Source: Lingula anatina | Taxonomy: Eukaryota > Brachiopoda > Lingulata > Lingulida > Lingulidae | Direction of reading: 5' to 3' | DNA: 64,000 bases | Assembly: GCF_001039355.2 (NCBI RefSeq) | Contig: NW_019775602.1 | Coordinates: 422,480 to 486,479, forward strand | Shown: piece by piece, positions 37,480 to 51,000 of the stretch | Numbering within the stretch: the first letter of the stretch is position 1 | How the letters are laid out: each line of letters starts with the position of its first letter | Translations under genes and position numbers: made by a program | The notes under the pieces: generated by a model | Seen by the model: only the letters and a program-made list of their open reading frames with translations | Told to the model about the DNA's origin: nothing | Database searches by the model: none

Positions 37480-37657
37480 TTACTTGAACACGTTACAATC
37501 GGTGACCTTGCTGGCAAAGTCACAGTAAAGCCCATTGAACAAATATCCCTTTGGACATTTAAAGGCGTAGTAAACTTTCTGGTAGAAGCAATAATAAAAC
37601 CTGTCGCAGTGGCGGTCATCGCGGTGCAAACCATTACCTTTGCCTCGGCAGCTAAAT
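37480..37657 (-). other. Last TEP exon: peritrophin-A/CBM14-like chitin-binding domain
   Basis: Its 58 residues carry six cysteines and aromatic residues in the order C-x13-C-x5-C-x9-C-x12-C-x9-C (FSCRG, HCDRFYYC, FKCPKGYLFN, YCDF, DCNVF), which fits peritrophin-A/CBM14 domains. Acceptor TTTCCAG is good and the frame ends TAA. It follows a spacer with CDLCKENCEVC. This family usually ends with the receptor-binding domain or a cysteine-rich tail, so a chitin-binding module is unexpected. Domain identity is inferred from pattern, not from a profile search. Confidence 0.75.
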
Positions 37658-39744
37658 CTGGAAAGTAAGAGTAGAGAGCTTAATGTTGCATTATAAGATG
37701 TACGGAAAACTCTCCTCCAATGGTGGGAAATCGGTTGATGTCAGTATATCACTTCATTATACGTACAACAGTGGCGGATTAGAGAGGGGGTCAGGGGGTC
37801 TTGTCCCCCTTCGATTTCTGGTCCCCTCTTGACATTGGAATTTTCACTAGCTGAATCATAGATCTAAACCATACCAAATAACAACGCTCGCCCTTTAAAG
37901 TACCAACTTTTTCCGGGGCTCTTCATTGGGCCCCGAACCCGATGTGTGTGTGTGTGTGTGTGTGGTGGTGGTGGTGGGGGTTGGGGGGGGGGGGTCGGCT
38001 TCGCATCCCCCCTTCAAATAATCTTGGATCCGCCCCTGGTACAAGCATTTCAAATAACACCCCGAGGCCCCGGTATGCATAACCGCACACCAAAGATTAA
38101 TTATTTATAGAATATTTATTATTAACACTTACTGTGGTAAACAAACTTCGCAGTTCTCCTTACACAGGTCACAGATATTGACCTTCTCCAATTTTTCCGA
38201 GGAATAAGAGGCCACTTCTTCGTTACCTTTTGTTAAAAAATAATAATAATTTAAAACTGAAGCATCTTTTTACCAAATATTAATAACTATCTGTTTTGGA
38301 ATTGCCTGATCGTAACGTGCGACTTAAAAACTGTCTAGCCATCCAATAATCTATCATTTTTAGTTTTTATTAATCGATCAGCCAACACATCAGCCAAGAT
38401 TGAACAAATGAATGAACAGATACAAAAATGAATGAATATAATTACCTGGTGAATAGTAATCTGTAACCTTAACAATGGCAGGCTGTGTCTTGGCTACCAA
38501 GTCACTTCTATACAGCGTCAGGTCAACACACGTGGCCCTCTGATCGATCTAAAATACATACATGTTTCATAAATGTACAATGTACAAATACCTTCAATAA
38601 AATTCCATGAACAGATTAAGTCAAATACAATCAAGGAGCTGCTGAATCATTAAAAGGGCTTGAAATGCATGTTCTCTTCCTTAAAACAAGCATATAATGT
38701 TCAGTAAACTTGGTGACGAAGAAATGCCATCGCAGAAGTTATTCTAACCGACTAAAAGTAAACCCCAGACTTGCAATTATCAACCATTTTTTCTAATTAC
38801 CTCATCAAGGTATAGAACGACCTTCCTTTCTTTCTTTTCCACCCTCTGAATGAATTCGACATCTTTCAGACTCTCCATGTCAGCATCAAACCCTCCTGGT
38901 AGCTGAATCTGCTCTATGGCCATTCCAGTTTTACCGGCTTTGAGATATCTACCACGTTGAAATAAAAGAGATATTTGATAACGGCTGTGCGGTCTAATGT
39001 AAGCAATGTAGCGACAATGCTAGAGAGACTTGACCTTCTTTAAAAAAGTATTTTTCTGTGAAAAGGTGTTATTTATTGTTTGGAAGTAGCATCATTTACA
39101 GAACCATATTTCACAATGAAAGCATACACATATATTGAAATCGGATTTTGTGCGGATTAGTGTGGTTTGGCATTGTTTGCATTTAATGGAAGATCTAAAC
39201 CAAAACTTGATAATAACGTATTATGTACATGTAACTTTACCTGGTGCAGACTCGCAATTTCATGGCATTATCGCTTTCCTCCAGTACGGTCACGTTAAGA
39301 TCAAACGATTTCTCCCTCTTGTCCGACATGACGTTATACTTGACAGTGACCTAAAACAAAAACACCGTTTACATTTCAAGCACACTCTTCCAACAAGCGA
39401 TCTGGTTACCTCACTAACATTTCATAATCTTACAAAACGTAATATCGTCTTAACTGAATAATAAGATAGATTCCGAAGGCTTCACGAGAAGTTCTTAAGA
39501 GAATTCCATTTAGGATGTCATATATGACTCCATCTGTCTCCAGTAGGGATCCTACAGGACTCCATGGGAATCCTTCATGATTCTACGTACTGGGATTCCA
39601 TAAAGAAATTCTATCGCACGCCCTATAGTAAACATGGGGAGTAACTATTGGAAAAGAGCCATCAAGTATTTTTTTACCTGTACAAGCGCCGAACCTGATC
39701 CACGAGCTGAAATAGTGGCTTGTTGAGGAATGTCGGGGAACTGA

Positions 39745-39781
<37 letters not shown>

Positions 39782-42700
39782 TCACAATGTGTCCCTTTTG
39801 TATTTCATATCTGTTTCATCTGAAATCTCTTCACTTTCAAAACTGTACATGTAGAGAACTATACTCCAGGTNCATCACAGATAGAGGTAGCGAATTTAGC
39901 GCGGGGGAATTTCGCAATTATCTTCAAACAATGGGTGTAGATCATAGGCGGACCACAGCTTATAATCCCCAAATGTAATGGCAAAGTTGAAAAGTTTAAT
40001 CAATGTTTCAAAGGATTATTGGCCCGCCTTGTTAACAACAATACTCGCACATGGGAAGAGCAGATAGCTAATGCTTTGTTTGCTTACAGGAATAGTGTTT
40101 CCTCAGTGACCGGGTACACACCATTTTTCCTAGTTTATGGCAGGAACCCTAGAATGCCACTGTCGACGTTGGTAGGTGCATCAAATAACCATCATCCTTT
40201 GAAAGGTCGGCTTAGTGATCTGTCTGACGCTCTAACGGCAGCCCGAGATAATCTTCAGGCAGCTAGATTAGAGAACAAAAGACGTTTCGACGCTAAGGCG
40301 AACGCTAACAAAATTGAGGTAGGTGATTCAGTTATTGTTTTCGCACCTGATAACGTGACTTTTGGATCAAAATGGGACCCAGTCTGGACAGTGACCAGAC
40401 AAAGAGGGAACGTCTTCTGGGTAAGTCATCAGCAAACAGGTAAGTCGCGTGTAGTGAACAGGGACAAATTAAGACTTGTGGACAGAGGATTAGCCTGGGA
40501 TGAGATCAGACCACGTGCGCGTCGAGTTTTCAGGAGACGACCCAACCCAATAAGAGCTGAGTTGCAACTTGGTACCACACCAGTCAACGCCAACGCTCCA
40601 AGGGCAGAGGTCAACCAGCGCGCAGCGGTAAGTAACTCCAACGGGCGTAGCCAGGTAGCGGAGAGGATCGAATCCGAGATGCCGGTAAGTGTTGGAGGTG
40701 AGTCACAGGCAGCTTCACGCAGGCCAACATTGCATGCAAAACGCAAGCATAACACCATGACACGACACCACACGCCCACGCACTCACATAATACAAGGTT
40801 TAGGAAAAGATGTATCCAAGCAACGGAACAGGAAGATGCGCTGTTGTCGCAGATTGAAGGGGACGAACTAGACGGTCCCCAGCCTGTCAAGGCGTTAAGG
40901 ATAACCGACAGTGGGTCGGGAGAGAATATGGAAGTGGACTCCATGCATAGATAGGAGCATGGGTAAGTAAAAATGGCGGTTTTAAGCATATTGCTTGGTA
41001 TTTTAGCCCCAGGGTGAAATGGGGGTGGCAGCAGCTACCTGATGGCGTCCTAGTGACCCAGAGGCAGCTCTTTGGCGGTGACAAAGGCCGTATGGACGGT
41101 AGAAGTCACCAGGGAGAAACCGCTGGTAGTCTAAGAGGAGACTGGTAGTCTCAGGGTAGACTATGGATACGGATCGCCGTAGTAACACGGGATTACGTAG
41201 AACAGACTGAGGGAGGTGTACATAACCTCAGTGGACAGGGAACAAGGGCGAAAGGGATAACGGTTAACTTTAACCCTTTCTGCAGGTAAAATGACTCTCA
41301 AACGGCTGTACCAGCCTTGGCCAGGGCGGGTCCAGTCGGTTCGAGCGAAGGTGCACATTCGTCTCGGACAAAACTACGAGGGTTATTTGACTTTGTAGGA
41401 TGGGCGGCTAATGTTCCTTTTGGTATCGGCATATTCTAAAGTGCTGACCAGTGTCGCCAGGTTGTTCAAGAACGACATGTTCATGATAATACTAGGGAGT
41501 TACCTAGTGAGGTGTTCTTTGTTTCTTTTTTTTCTGGTACTTGGGTTATCCCACGAAATTATATTCGCTAATTTCATGTAAAACTTGTATTTTTCAGAAA
41601 AAGTAAGAGCCTACTAAGGTGACCATCCAAGAAGCCACGCCGAGCAAGACGAGCATTTTATCCCAGAATCCACTGGGAGTCTTGAAATATAATGATATTG
41701 AATTTCATTTAGTTTGTAAAGATTTATTTTTCTTTACATGGCGAGCTCAAATTTGGATTCAAAATGTGTTCATAAAGAATGAGGAGGGTGATGTCATACC
41801 TAGCAAGGGCAGGTATACATACCCCATATTTTTGTCACTTGATTCTATGAACTATGATACAATTAATGTGGATATAGGGTTATTTTCGATATAGCACTAA
41901 TGTTTTTTCTCATTTTTCTGGTAGACAGCGCATGACCCAAGGAAGCATGGAAATGTACAAGTAATTTTGGTTTCCAATATTATTGTAGATAGATAATGAT
42001 TTTCGTATACTACCCTAATGATATTTTTCTTTTTCTTCTAGAGAGCACATAGCCCAGTGGACGGAGTAAAAGGATAAAATATTAACGCTTATAACAATTT
42101 TTTTTTCAATTAACATGAATTCTTTTTCAGAAAATCCGCATTTTGCGTTTTAAGTGTACTTTCAGTTTCAGAGCGAATTCCGTAGCAGTGTCAAATAGGG
42201 CGCGGCTACAACCATTACCGGGCCGTCTTCGATTTGTGGTCTACGACATGTTAACACCAGCGGGGAGTGATAGCTGAGAGGGTTCCACCTATGGAGGCAT
42301 CGCCCTTTTCCATCCTACGAGTTGTCTGTAATCTACACAACGCACGGNGTGGATTTCCTCTGTAGCGTTTAGACGTAAAGATTTCGACCGCGAATCTGGA
42401 AGGTTATACTAAAGCGTTATCCTATCTAAAAGTTTCCAACGGTGTCCGTATTTCGAGCCTAATTCCAAATTACGTTTATATCTAAATTTGCGCGGTTCCG
42501 GACACAGGGCTCCTATTCGACATATCTGGAATATGAGGTATGTAAAACTGAAACGAGATAAACTTAAACCTACCTGTAACCACACTATCATTTTAAATTT
42601 TAAAATCTTTATTTCACTGAAGCCAATTAACTATGCATATATATAGGGGTATTCGAAGCAGTTTATTTATTATTAATTAACTAACCTCGGCTCTTTGCAA

Positions 42701-44971
42701 AACCAGAGCGTTTTGATCATTGACAGTGAAGGATTCCGAGGAGCCCCCTGCTGTGACCCGGATGGTCATATCTCTGGTGGTGGCGTACAATGCCACATAC
42801 TCGGTCAGGGCCTGAAGCGCTACCACAGTATCCTGGAATGAGGATAACAATCATTAACTTACAATCAGGGCTTTCCATACTATGTCAGGGCTAGTAGTAG
42901 TGCTACCACAACGTCCCGGCATCAGGATAACAACGATGAAAGTACATCTTTGAGCTTTGCTTTTGATAAAAAATGTCCAGCTTTAGCATCATGAATTACA
43001 AAACAGAGTGAGCTTTCTAGTGTTCCTTGTATTCTTGGATCGTTCATACTTATTTTGACAAGAACACATTAAGTCTCGCAATGATAGTAAGGAGTCATAC
43101 TGTAAAAATATGTTAATATCAGTTGGGAATATTGTTACACTTTAAATAAACACTTTAAGAAGCGAATTACCTACAAATGAATCATGTATTTCTATGAAAA
43201 CAAAAGTAAGCAGTTCAGACTTATTTAGAATCACGTCTCGAATATATAATACACTACACCTCATGTAGATATTGACCGCCACCCTCACCTGTGTAGAGCC
43301 GAAGCTGCCATAAGAGTTCTGTTTGGAGACAAGGTACTTCAGAATTGGAATGCTCTGTTCATTATTAATGGCGTTGTGAACAAAGAGAGCGTAACCAGCA
43401 GTCTCAACTTCTTGTGTTGGTGGATTGTAGCAGTACCGATATTCACACCTTGGAGTATCAGCTATCTTCCAGTATTTGTATCCATCTGAAACCATTAAGC
43501 TCTATTAACATCCACAGGCCAGGAACACAGTTCTTTTTTCAATGTACTTGCCAACCTTCGTCTATAGCCATTCTTATTTTAATAAGTGTAAAAACTACCA
43601 ATGCCATAGAAATGTTTGAAAATGCTGCTTCCAAAGTATGAAGCGATCAGTGAGAACACCAAATCTCAGTGTTACGGCGGCCGCATAAAGATGCAGAATT
43701 CTGCATACATGTTTGCACATCCCTGGATGTCATAATTTTATTCAGTAAACTTATACAATATTAGCCGACAGTTCATGACATTTGACATTTGACGCAAAAA
43801 TGGCAGTTCGTATCACATTTCAATACACAATATATTTCATTGCGGGCTGCAGATGAAACCAACAAAACGATTTTTTATACATACCTTCGTATGTAGCCAT
43901 GGCGTTGAGCTTGTTGAGCGCCATGTTAGCAACCGGGCTTTTTGCTAGATGCAGTGCATAGGTCACAATTGCGAGAGGATATGGATCGTTTAGGCTTGGC
44001 AGCTGGTTTTCCAGGAACGAAACAGCAGAGGAAATGGCCCTTTGGAACTCTGTCCAGTTAGCCTGTAAAAGACACAGCGTATCATTGTAACATGCTGTAT
44101 TGCCTTGGAAAATAATCTCGATGATCTTTGAGTCAATCAATTTTTATATATATATTTTTTAATTTGTACATTACCTCCTGTACAATTTTATAATATACAA
44201 TTTCCAAGATACTAAACTTATCAGCTTATCCCATTTAATACAAAATTGTAGTAACTAGAAGTACAAAAAACTGCCGAAATAATACCAATGTATATACATG
44301 AATGTAAGCATCCGATGTGTTTCTATGTACCATGTACTTACATTGACTGCATCGTCGTTTTCCTTTAGTGCAATGAGAACAAATGCTGTGAGGGGCGCCC
44401 CTTTGCCAGACCCACCCTGGAACCAAAATAATCTTTGTTTGAGAATACGTTTTTATAAATGCTTGTTTCACTACGTTTGCAAATGTTTATAGCACATCGT
44501 CATAAAGCAAGATATAAGTTGGTTTAAAATAGCTTGTAGATTAACATGTATATTTTAATTCAACAAACCTTGCATAAACAAGATTTTATGCACCAAGAAA
44601 GGTATGACCAAAATAATGTATCAATTAATTGCTTTCAAGTGCTGACTAATATGTGGTAATATGAAGAGAAGCGTTTTGAGTACTGTCGTGTTGCCAAGCA
44701 TTTAGATGGTCGTAATCACCTGTAAGTTTCTGCTGTGGACACTGCCCACCTCGGGGAACGAGCCGTTTTCGGCCTGGTTATTAATGAGGAACTGCAGACC
44801 CTTCCGTAGAACTTCGTCGTCGACAAAGGTGAACTCCTTGATCTGGTGGAATATCTTCATGACAAAAGCAGTCAGCCTAAAACATTGGAAGCAAATTGCT
44901 ATAATATGAAATAAATTCAAGTAGACTGTGCTGTCAAAAATGACATTAAACCATATGCTCCAAACTAAGGT

Positions 44972-45013
<42 letters not shown>

Positions 45014-48000
45014 AAATCAGAAACGAGGTATCCGCTACTGGGAAACAGACAGAGAAAAAACTCTATGTTTAATTTTTAGCCATAGCTTTATTGGCTTGGG
45101 CGGTATTACTGTGGGAGAAGAAAAGCTCATCCGTATATTGAACGCTTACCAGGTGCTCCCGCCTTTTTTATTGTTCTTTGTCGGCCCCCAAGCACTGTAG
45201 GATCCATCGGGGTGTTGATAAGTGATTTCGCGCATAACACCTAGAGAAAACGTGACAATTGAAGCATCACAGTATATACCTTTAAACATCATAATAAAAA
45301 CTTAATTGGTGCAACTGGTCTCCGTGTATAGGCTTAAATAACCAACTACAGGTTTCCCAAATAACAACTATTAATTGTGTAATTTACGTCTTCAGTTGGA
45401 GGTCACTTAACAGAAAACGACGAAAAGGTATAGAAAAATCGAGACCAGTCCGTACCTTTCTCCATAAACCCAATTAGTTTAGATTTTATAGGTTCCACCA
45501 ACTGGCCAAGCGCTTTGAAATATTTGGCCACGAATACATCTGGCGCCAAAGCAGCCATCGTCTGCTCTCCGCACCCAGATGGCAAGCGCATCAAATGCTC
45601 TAGGTTTTCAACAATATTTCCAATCAAATCGCCTGGAATATAAGAAGTAAAAATAAGCGCTTACGTGGATGCACAACGATACAGTGCCAAATATGTACTG
45701 ACGCAGATAAATAAACGTCTACAATTTTCAAGATCACAGTAGTATAGGGATTATCTTTAAATCACGCCCATTCCTTTAAAATGTCAAAATGACAAGTTCT
45801 GTATCCTTCTTAATGCAGACAGGTCACCGTACCTACCTATGACAGAGACAGACGCCCTGGCAGATCCTTGAACAACGCCTTGGGGTAATGCAAGATCAAC
45901 GTTGGCCGAGAAGGTTCTTGATTTAGACAAATCAACAATCATTGCTCTGTTCAGTTCACGTTCTAGACCCTCAGCCTGGTTACGAACAAAACACTTCAGT
46001 TACACATCATGTGAGTTACACATGTAAAATACACATATAAATCAATGGTCATATTTTACCTTTTTTATTTATTCTCTCTATTTATTTTTTATTCATGTTC
46101 TTTAGCCTTTTATTTGTGTGACATATTTCTTTTTAACTAAAGCAGACAACAACATGACATATTATTATTATCAAGAAATCCTGATGCACTCTTACCTCCA
46201 CTAAAAGCTGTCTCCTCACTGCGTCAGCGGCCATGTTGGATTGGGCGCGAATCTCTACGTCAATCCTGCCGAGGGCAACAGGAACAATTGGAAAGAAGAC
46301 AGACTTCCCGGTGTTGGCAGGAACCTAAAGGTGACAAATAAATCACTTTAAGGAGGGGGTGCTTTCAATACCGATTCACATGATAATATTGACAAAAAAC
46401 TTATAAGAAATGGTTTTATTTTTGTAGAATCATTTGTTATTATTCCTGTATTCGTTTTATGAAATAGTGAGCGGAACAAACAGAAATATACACACTGTAC
46501 CTTGTAACTGAAACAAGCAACAGGGAAAAATGAAAAATTAAAATATGGGTGCTACATATAAGAAGGGAGTTTTTCACATATTACTATCTCTAACAGATAA
46601 TTATATATATTCATTCGAACTTGAACGTTACTTTTTAAAAAATATTTTAGAGGGTCGTGAAATTTGAATTACTATCAACCAACCTTTATACGTAAAACCT
46701 GCTCTTCGGCCGATGTGGAAAATTCGCCAAACATGTTTCTGACAATATTCAGGAATCCCCCTGTATTTGGCAGGGTAACTTTTACCTGAAAAGACACAAA
46801 TCCAAATGAGCCCTTGCCTGCAATAAGTATTTGAATAGCTTATAAAGACTATATAACCCCTAACTCTAGGCATCACCAACAGAAAAGACCATTGGTAAAA
46901 TAACATGCATATAATGAATTTAATAATAATAATAAATAAATAAATAAATGACAGATAATTTAGTAATTTAATTACTAGATAATTAAATAAGGCTATAAAC
47001 TTTGTTCCGTTTCCAACACGGCATTCTCTTGAAATGTATCTACATTCAACTCTGATATGTTGAGCAATTCTGCCGATACTTACGTTCAGCTCTCTGTCCA
47101 TGTAGTTAAATACGACAGCTTGTAAGATGATTTCTTCTCCCCTGGTGACAGAATACGGCAAGTTGAAGGAAACGAAGAATGGACGGAACACTCTAATCTG
47201 AGAAAAAAAGATAAGTCTGCTTGTTAATACCAATGATTTATAAAAAAAAACAAGAATATTATACGTTGCTTTCAAAAAAAAAAAAAAAAAAAAAAACGAT
47301 AATTACAGGCTATCATCCACAAAGGCATCGTCTATTTATTAAGAAAAAAAAAAAAAAAAAAACAATTAGCAGAAATTGCCAAAAAGCAGAAACGCTAAAA
47401 CATATGTAAGACTATGACGGTTCATGCCATATATATCACCATCACCAGCATCTAAACTGTGCTGTTCATCATTCTTACCTTGGATGGGTCATCAACAACT
47501 CCCAGACCTGTGACTGGGTTGACAGCGAACGCACTGGCTGACCACGAGGTTATGGTGTCTGGAACCACGACGCTCATGTCTGCCATGCCGGAGGAACTGA
47601 AACACACACAGAATGCATAAATAAATGAATAAAATAAATAGATAAACTTTGGGGGTTGCTTTTTTACTGCTTTTCGCTAGGCACCTGTGAAATTTACATT
47701 TTGTATGTGTATTACAATACGAAAATGATTTTTTTGGTACATATATACAAGACAAACATATGATTTCCATCGATTACAAATTACATTTTATATTTACAAC
47801 TTCAGATAACATTAAATTTTTAACCTTGATAAATTCATCTTGCAAATGACAAAATTATTAATTACATCATACTGAATTTTACCCTTTATATATCTGTTCT
47901 ATTTTGTTTATTTTCACCCCGTTCCATTTTATTCTATGCCACTAATCTCTAATCCATCCGTTTCTGTTCAATCGATCTGCTTCAGGCTACACTGTGAAGC

Positions 48001-51000
48001 AAGTTTTAAGTACTCCCCGCCCTTTCTTACATGCCCTACACCATGGTGACTGCACGCAAACAAAAATTACTGTCAATGACTGCTGAACGACATCAGAAAT
48101 AGCGGCTATTTTTAAATGACTTATTCATGAATATCAGTCGACATATTATCTATTTCAGGCCAATATTTAGCAGGCAGTGTAAAAGCAACGACTCCCTTTT
48201 GGGTGTATATCTGGATCAATACTCACCAGATCACGAATGAAAATGCAAACCACATAAACTACCATGTATTTTATGATATTTTCTTTTTATGCCCATGGTT
48301 ATGAAGTCATCTATTGTAAGTGGCCAATGTAAAATGGTGAAATAGCCGCAATTTCAATACGACATACCCCAACGAAACTTCGGACCAAATCCAAGTTTCG
48401 GGAAAATATTGCCTAACTCTACCCACGGGCTGTAAGTCATTCCCCGAGGAATCAGTCGAGTCAACACTTTCTTCGGGAACTGGACCGGACGCGAGTGCAC
48501 GGTTGCGGTCACCGATTTCCAAATATTTGGGTACAAGTCTATGGGCTGCAATGTGATAAAATGGACTTCTAATACAAGCATTCATGAATTTATCACAATA
48601 CCATTCGACGATTGCTTTTGGAATGTTCCTTGTTAGTGGTGGTGGAAGTAGCACGGTCCTGCCTCCCAGGGGTTGTTCTGGGAAGTACACAGGGAAACGG
48701 TAGACGTCATAGGCATTGGTTATTGCCTGTGAAGTACCGGTCGATAGGGTGTTTTTATACCGTACCTTACAGTTGTCTTACTCCAGATCCAAGTTTCAGG
48801 GAAATGCTTTCTGACTCTAGTTACAGGTTGCACATTATTGCCCGATCCCCTAGGTGATGCTACCGGCATGGGAGCTGGCGGGAACATTCCAGGTGCGCCA
48901 TCCAGGCCATCAACACCTGGGTAATAAGGCAGAGGCCTTCGGACTGCAATGCGATAAGACGCTGGGGGTATATTTCGGACCCATTCACGTCGAGAACATA
49001 ACGAAGCACATGTTAAACTGCACTGACCCTAGAACACTTCGGTTTGCTTGGGTTCCCGTTAGTGAAAGAGAAAGCGGAAGTGCAAAGGCGCGTGGTGATT
49101 ATCCTGATTATCCGCCCTAGGTATCCCTCGTTCTTTGCGTACTCGTACTTGTTATATGAGCGATCAGTAGAGTGCGTACTTTTCCACAAGCCAATACCAT
49201 ACCTTAGAGTTGTTTTACTCCAGATCCAGGTCTCTGGGAAGAGTTTCCTGACTCGAGTTACAGGCTGTAAGTTACTCTGTGTTGGGCCTTGGGTAGCTGG
49301 GGGTGCTGGGCCTGGAGCCCCGGGTACACCCAACGGCCCCTCAGCTATACTGTCAATGGTTTTATAATAAGGTATGGGCCTAAATACTGCAATGGGATTA
49401 AAGAATCCTTACTAATTCATACCAAAACATGCGCGTAAACAGGCAAGTCATTCCGTGGTTTTGGGGAATGGCGGATACGGCCCCTTGGGGACAGCCGTAC
49501 CAGGAAATAAAACAGGAAATTAATCTTGTCATCCAAGATCTGCCTCAACCTAGCGACGGTTATGGATTTATATACCGCTACACACCTCATGCTGAATGTG
49601 TCCCAAATCCAAGCTTCCGGAAAGAATTGCCGCACCCGTGGTGAAGTCCCACTTTTACGTGTAGGCGTTGATACAACAGGCGGCACCGTGGTTGTGGCGG
49701 GTTGCCTAGTTGAAGTAGTAGTAGCGAATGTAGCCGTTGGCCGATATGTTGTTGTTAGGTACCAATGCCTCTCTACAATCAAATAACATACCTTACAGTT
49801 GTCTTACTCCATATCCAAGTCTCGGGAAAGAATTTTCTTACTCGGGTCACAGGTTGAAGCCCTTCGCTTGCTCCACCACTGGTTGCAGCAGGACCGGGTG
49901 CCGCCGCCAAATTAGTGTCAGCTACGGCACTAAAGGCAATACCGCCACCACCACCTCCTCCGCCACGGGCGTAGGCCCCGCCTTCTGCAAATGTGGAGGG
50001 AATGAGGGATAGAAAGCCGGGGGGAAACGAAGCTTTGTTCAAATCAGGATTATTTTCGAACGGGTATTAGTCTAAAAAGCGTCACCAGACGCCAGGATTT
50101 TAACAAAGCAAATCTGTCGTTAGAAGATGCAGTTTAGGCCGATATCAGGTCGAAGCAATCCTGTCTGAACACACAAGCTAGTTTCATTGCATTTCAAGCG
50201 GTGACAAGTAGAAGCGATTTTACAGGATAAGCAGTGCAGTGTAAAGGATTGATTCTTTAAACAATTAATATGACGGGATCCTATTACAGGACAAAGCTCG
50301 ATCAGTTTTTTGGAAACCCGAAGGTAAAATGTGATAGGAATATTACTTTAAACATATTTTCGTAATAAAGTAAATCTTTAAGAAAGTAATTAAATTAAGC
50401 GTACTGTCATATAAGTCTTACTCTGATTAATAATGAAGGATAAATAATGATCATTGAGACCTATATATCTAATAAGGAGATCGTTGTGAAAACGTTTTAA
50501 GAATATAAGCACCACTTTACACAAAGGTTATCTCCGTACCTGTGGAAAAGGGACATTAAAGCAGGAAAAAAGTAGAACCTACCCTCGATTTTTTCGTAGA
50601 CCAGTGCGTCCGTGAGTATGATAACCCCGGCGTTCTATAAGGTAAAATTTAACAATTAGATGTATGAAACAGTAAAAGACATATTTCACCCTTAAAACAG
50701 TTTGTACTGTAAACAGCAAGATATAAAGCATTGAATCTCTCTGTTTATAGTACAGAGGCGTTTTGCTTGCAAACGGGTTTTGAAAGACAGCATGGTACAC
50801 TGATGGGAAATAAAATAATAAACCATTGCAAGGGTTATTCCTTACATTATGGACCATGCCTTTCATAACTGAGTAAAAAAAAACTTAAGAGGGGAGTAAT
50901 TTTTTTTAAAGCTAGGAACAAGCCTTATTTATTAACTTACATTAAACACGTCCTTGGCGTCGGTCCCAGAGATACTGTACGGCCACCAGTATCTGTAGAA

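Noticed and set aside
40429-40989. Minus-strand frame opposite the Gypsy integrase
   Set aside because: Antisense shadow of the retroelement coding region, no domain recognised.
48307-48690. Frame extending the last bait exon upstream with another 48 residues
   Set aside because: The acceptor CACATTGCAG at 48,546 and the shared phase-1 entry of the other four bait exons show where the exon starts; the extension is intron.
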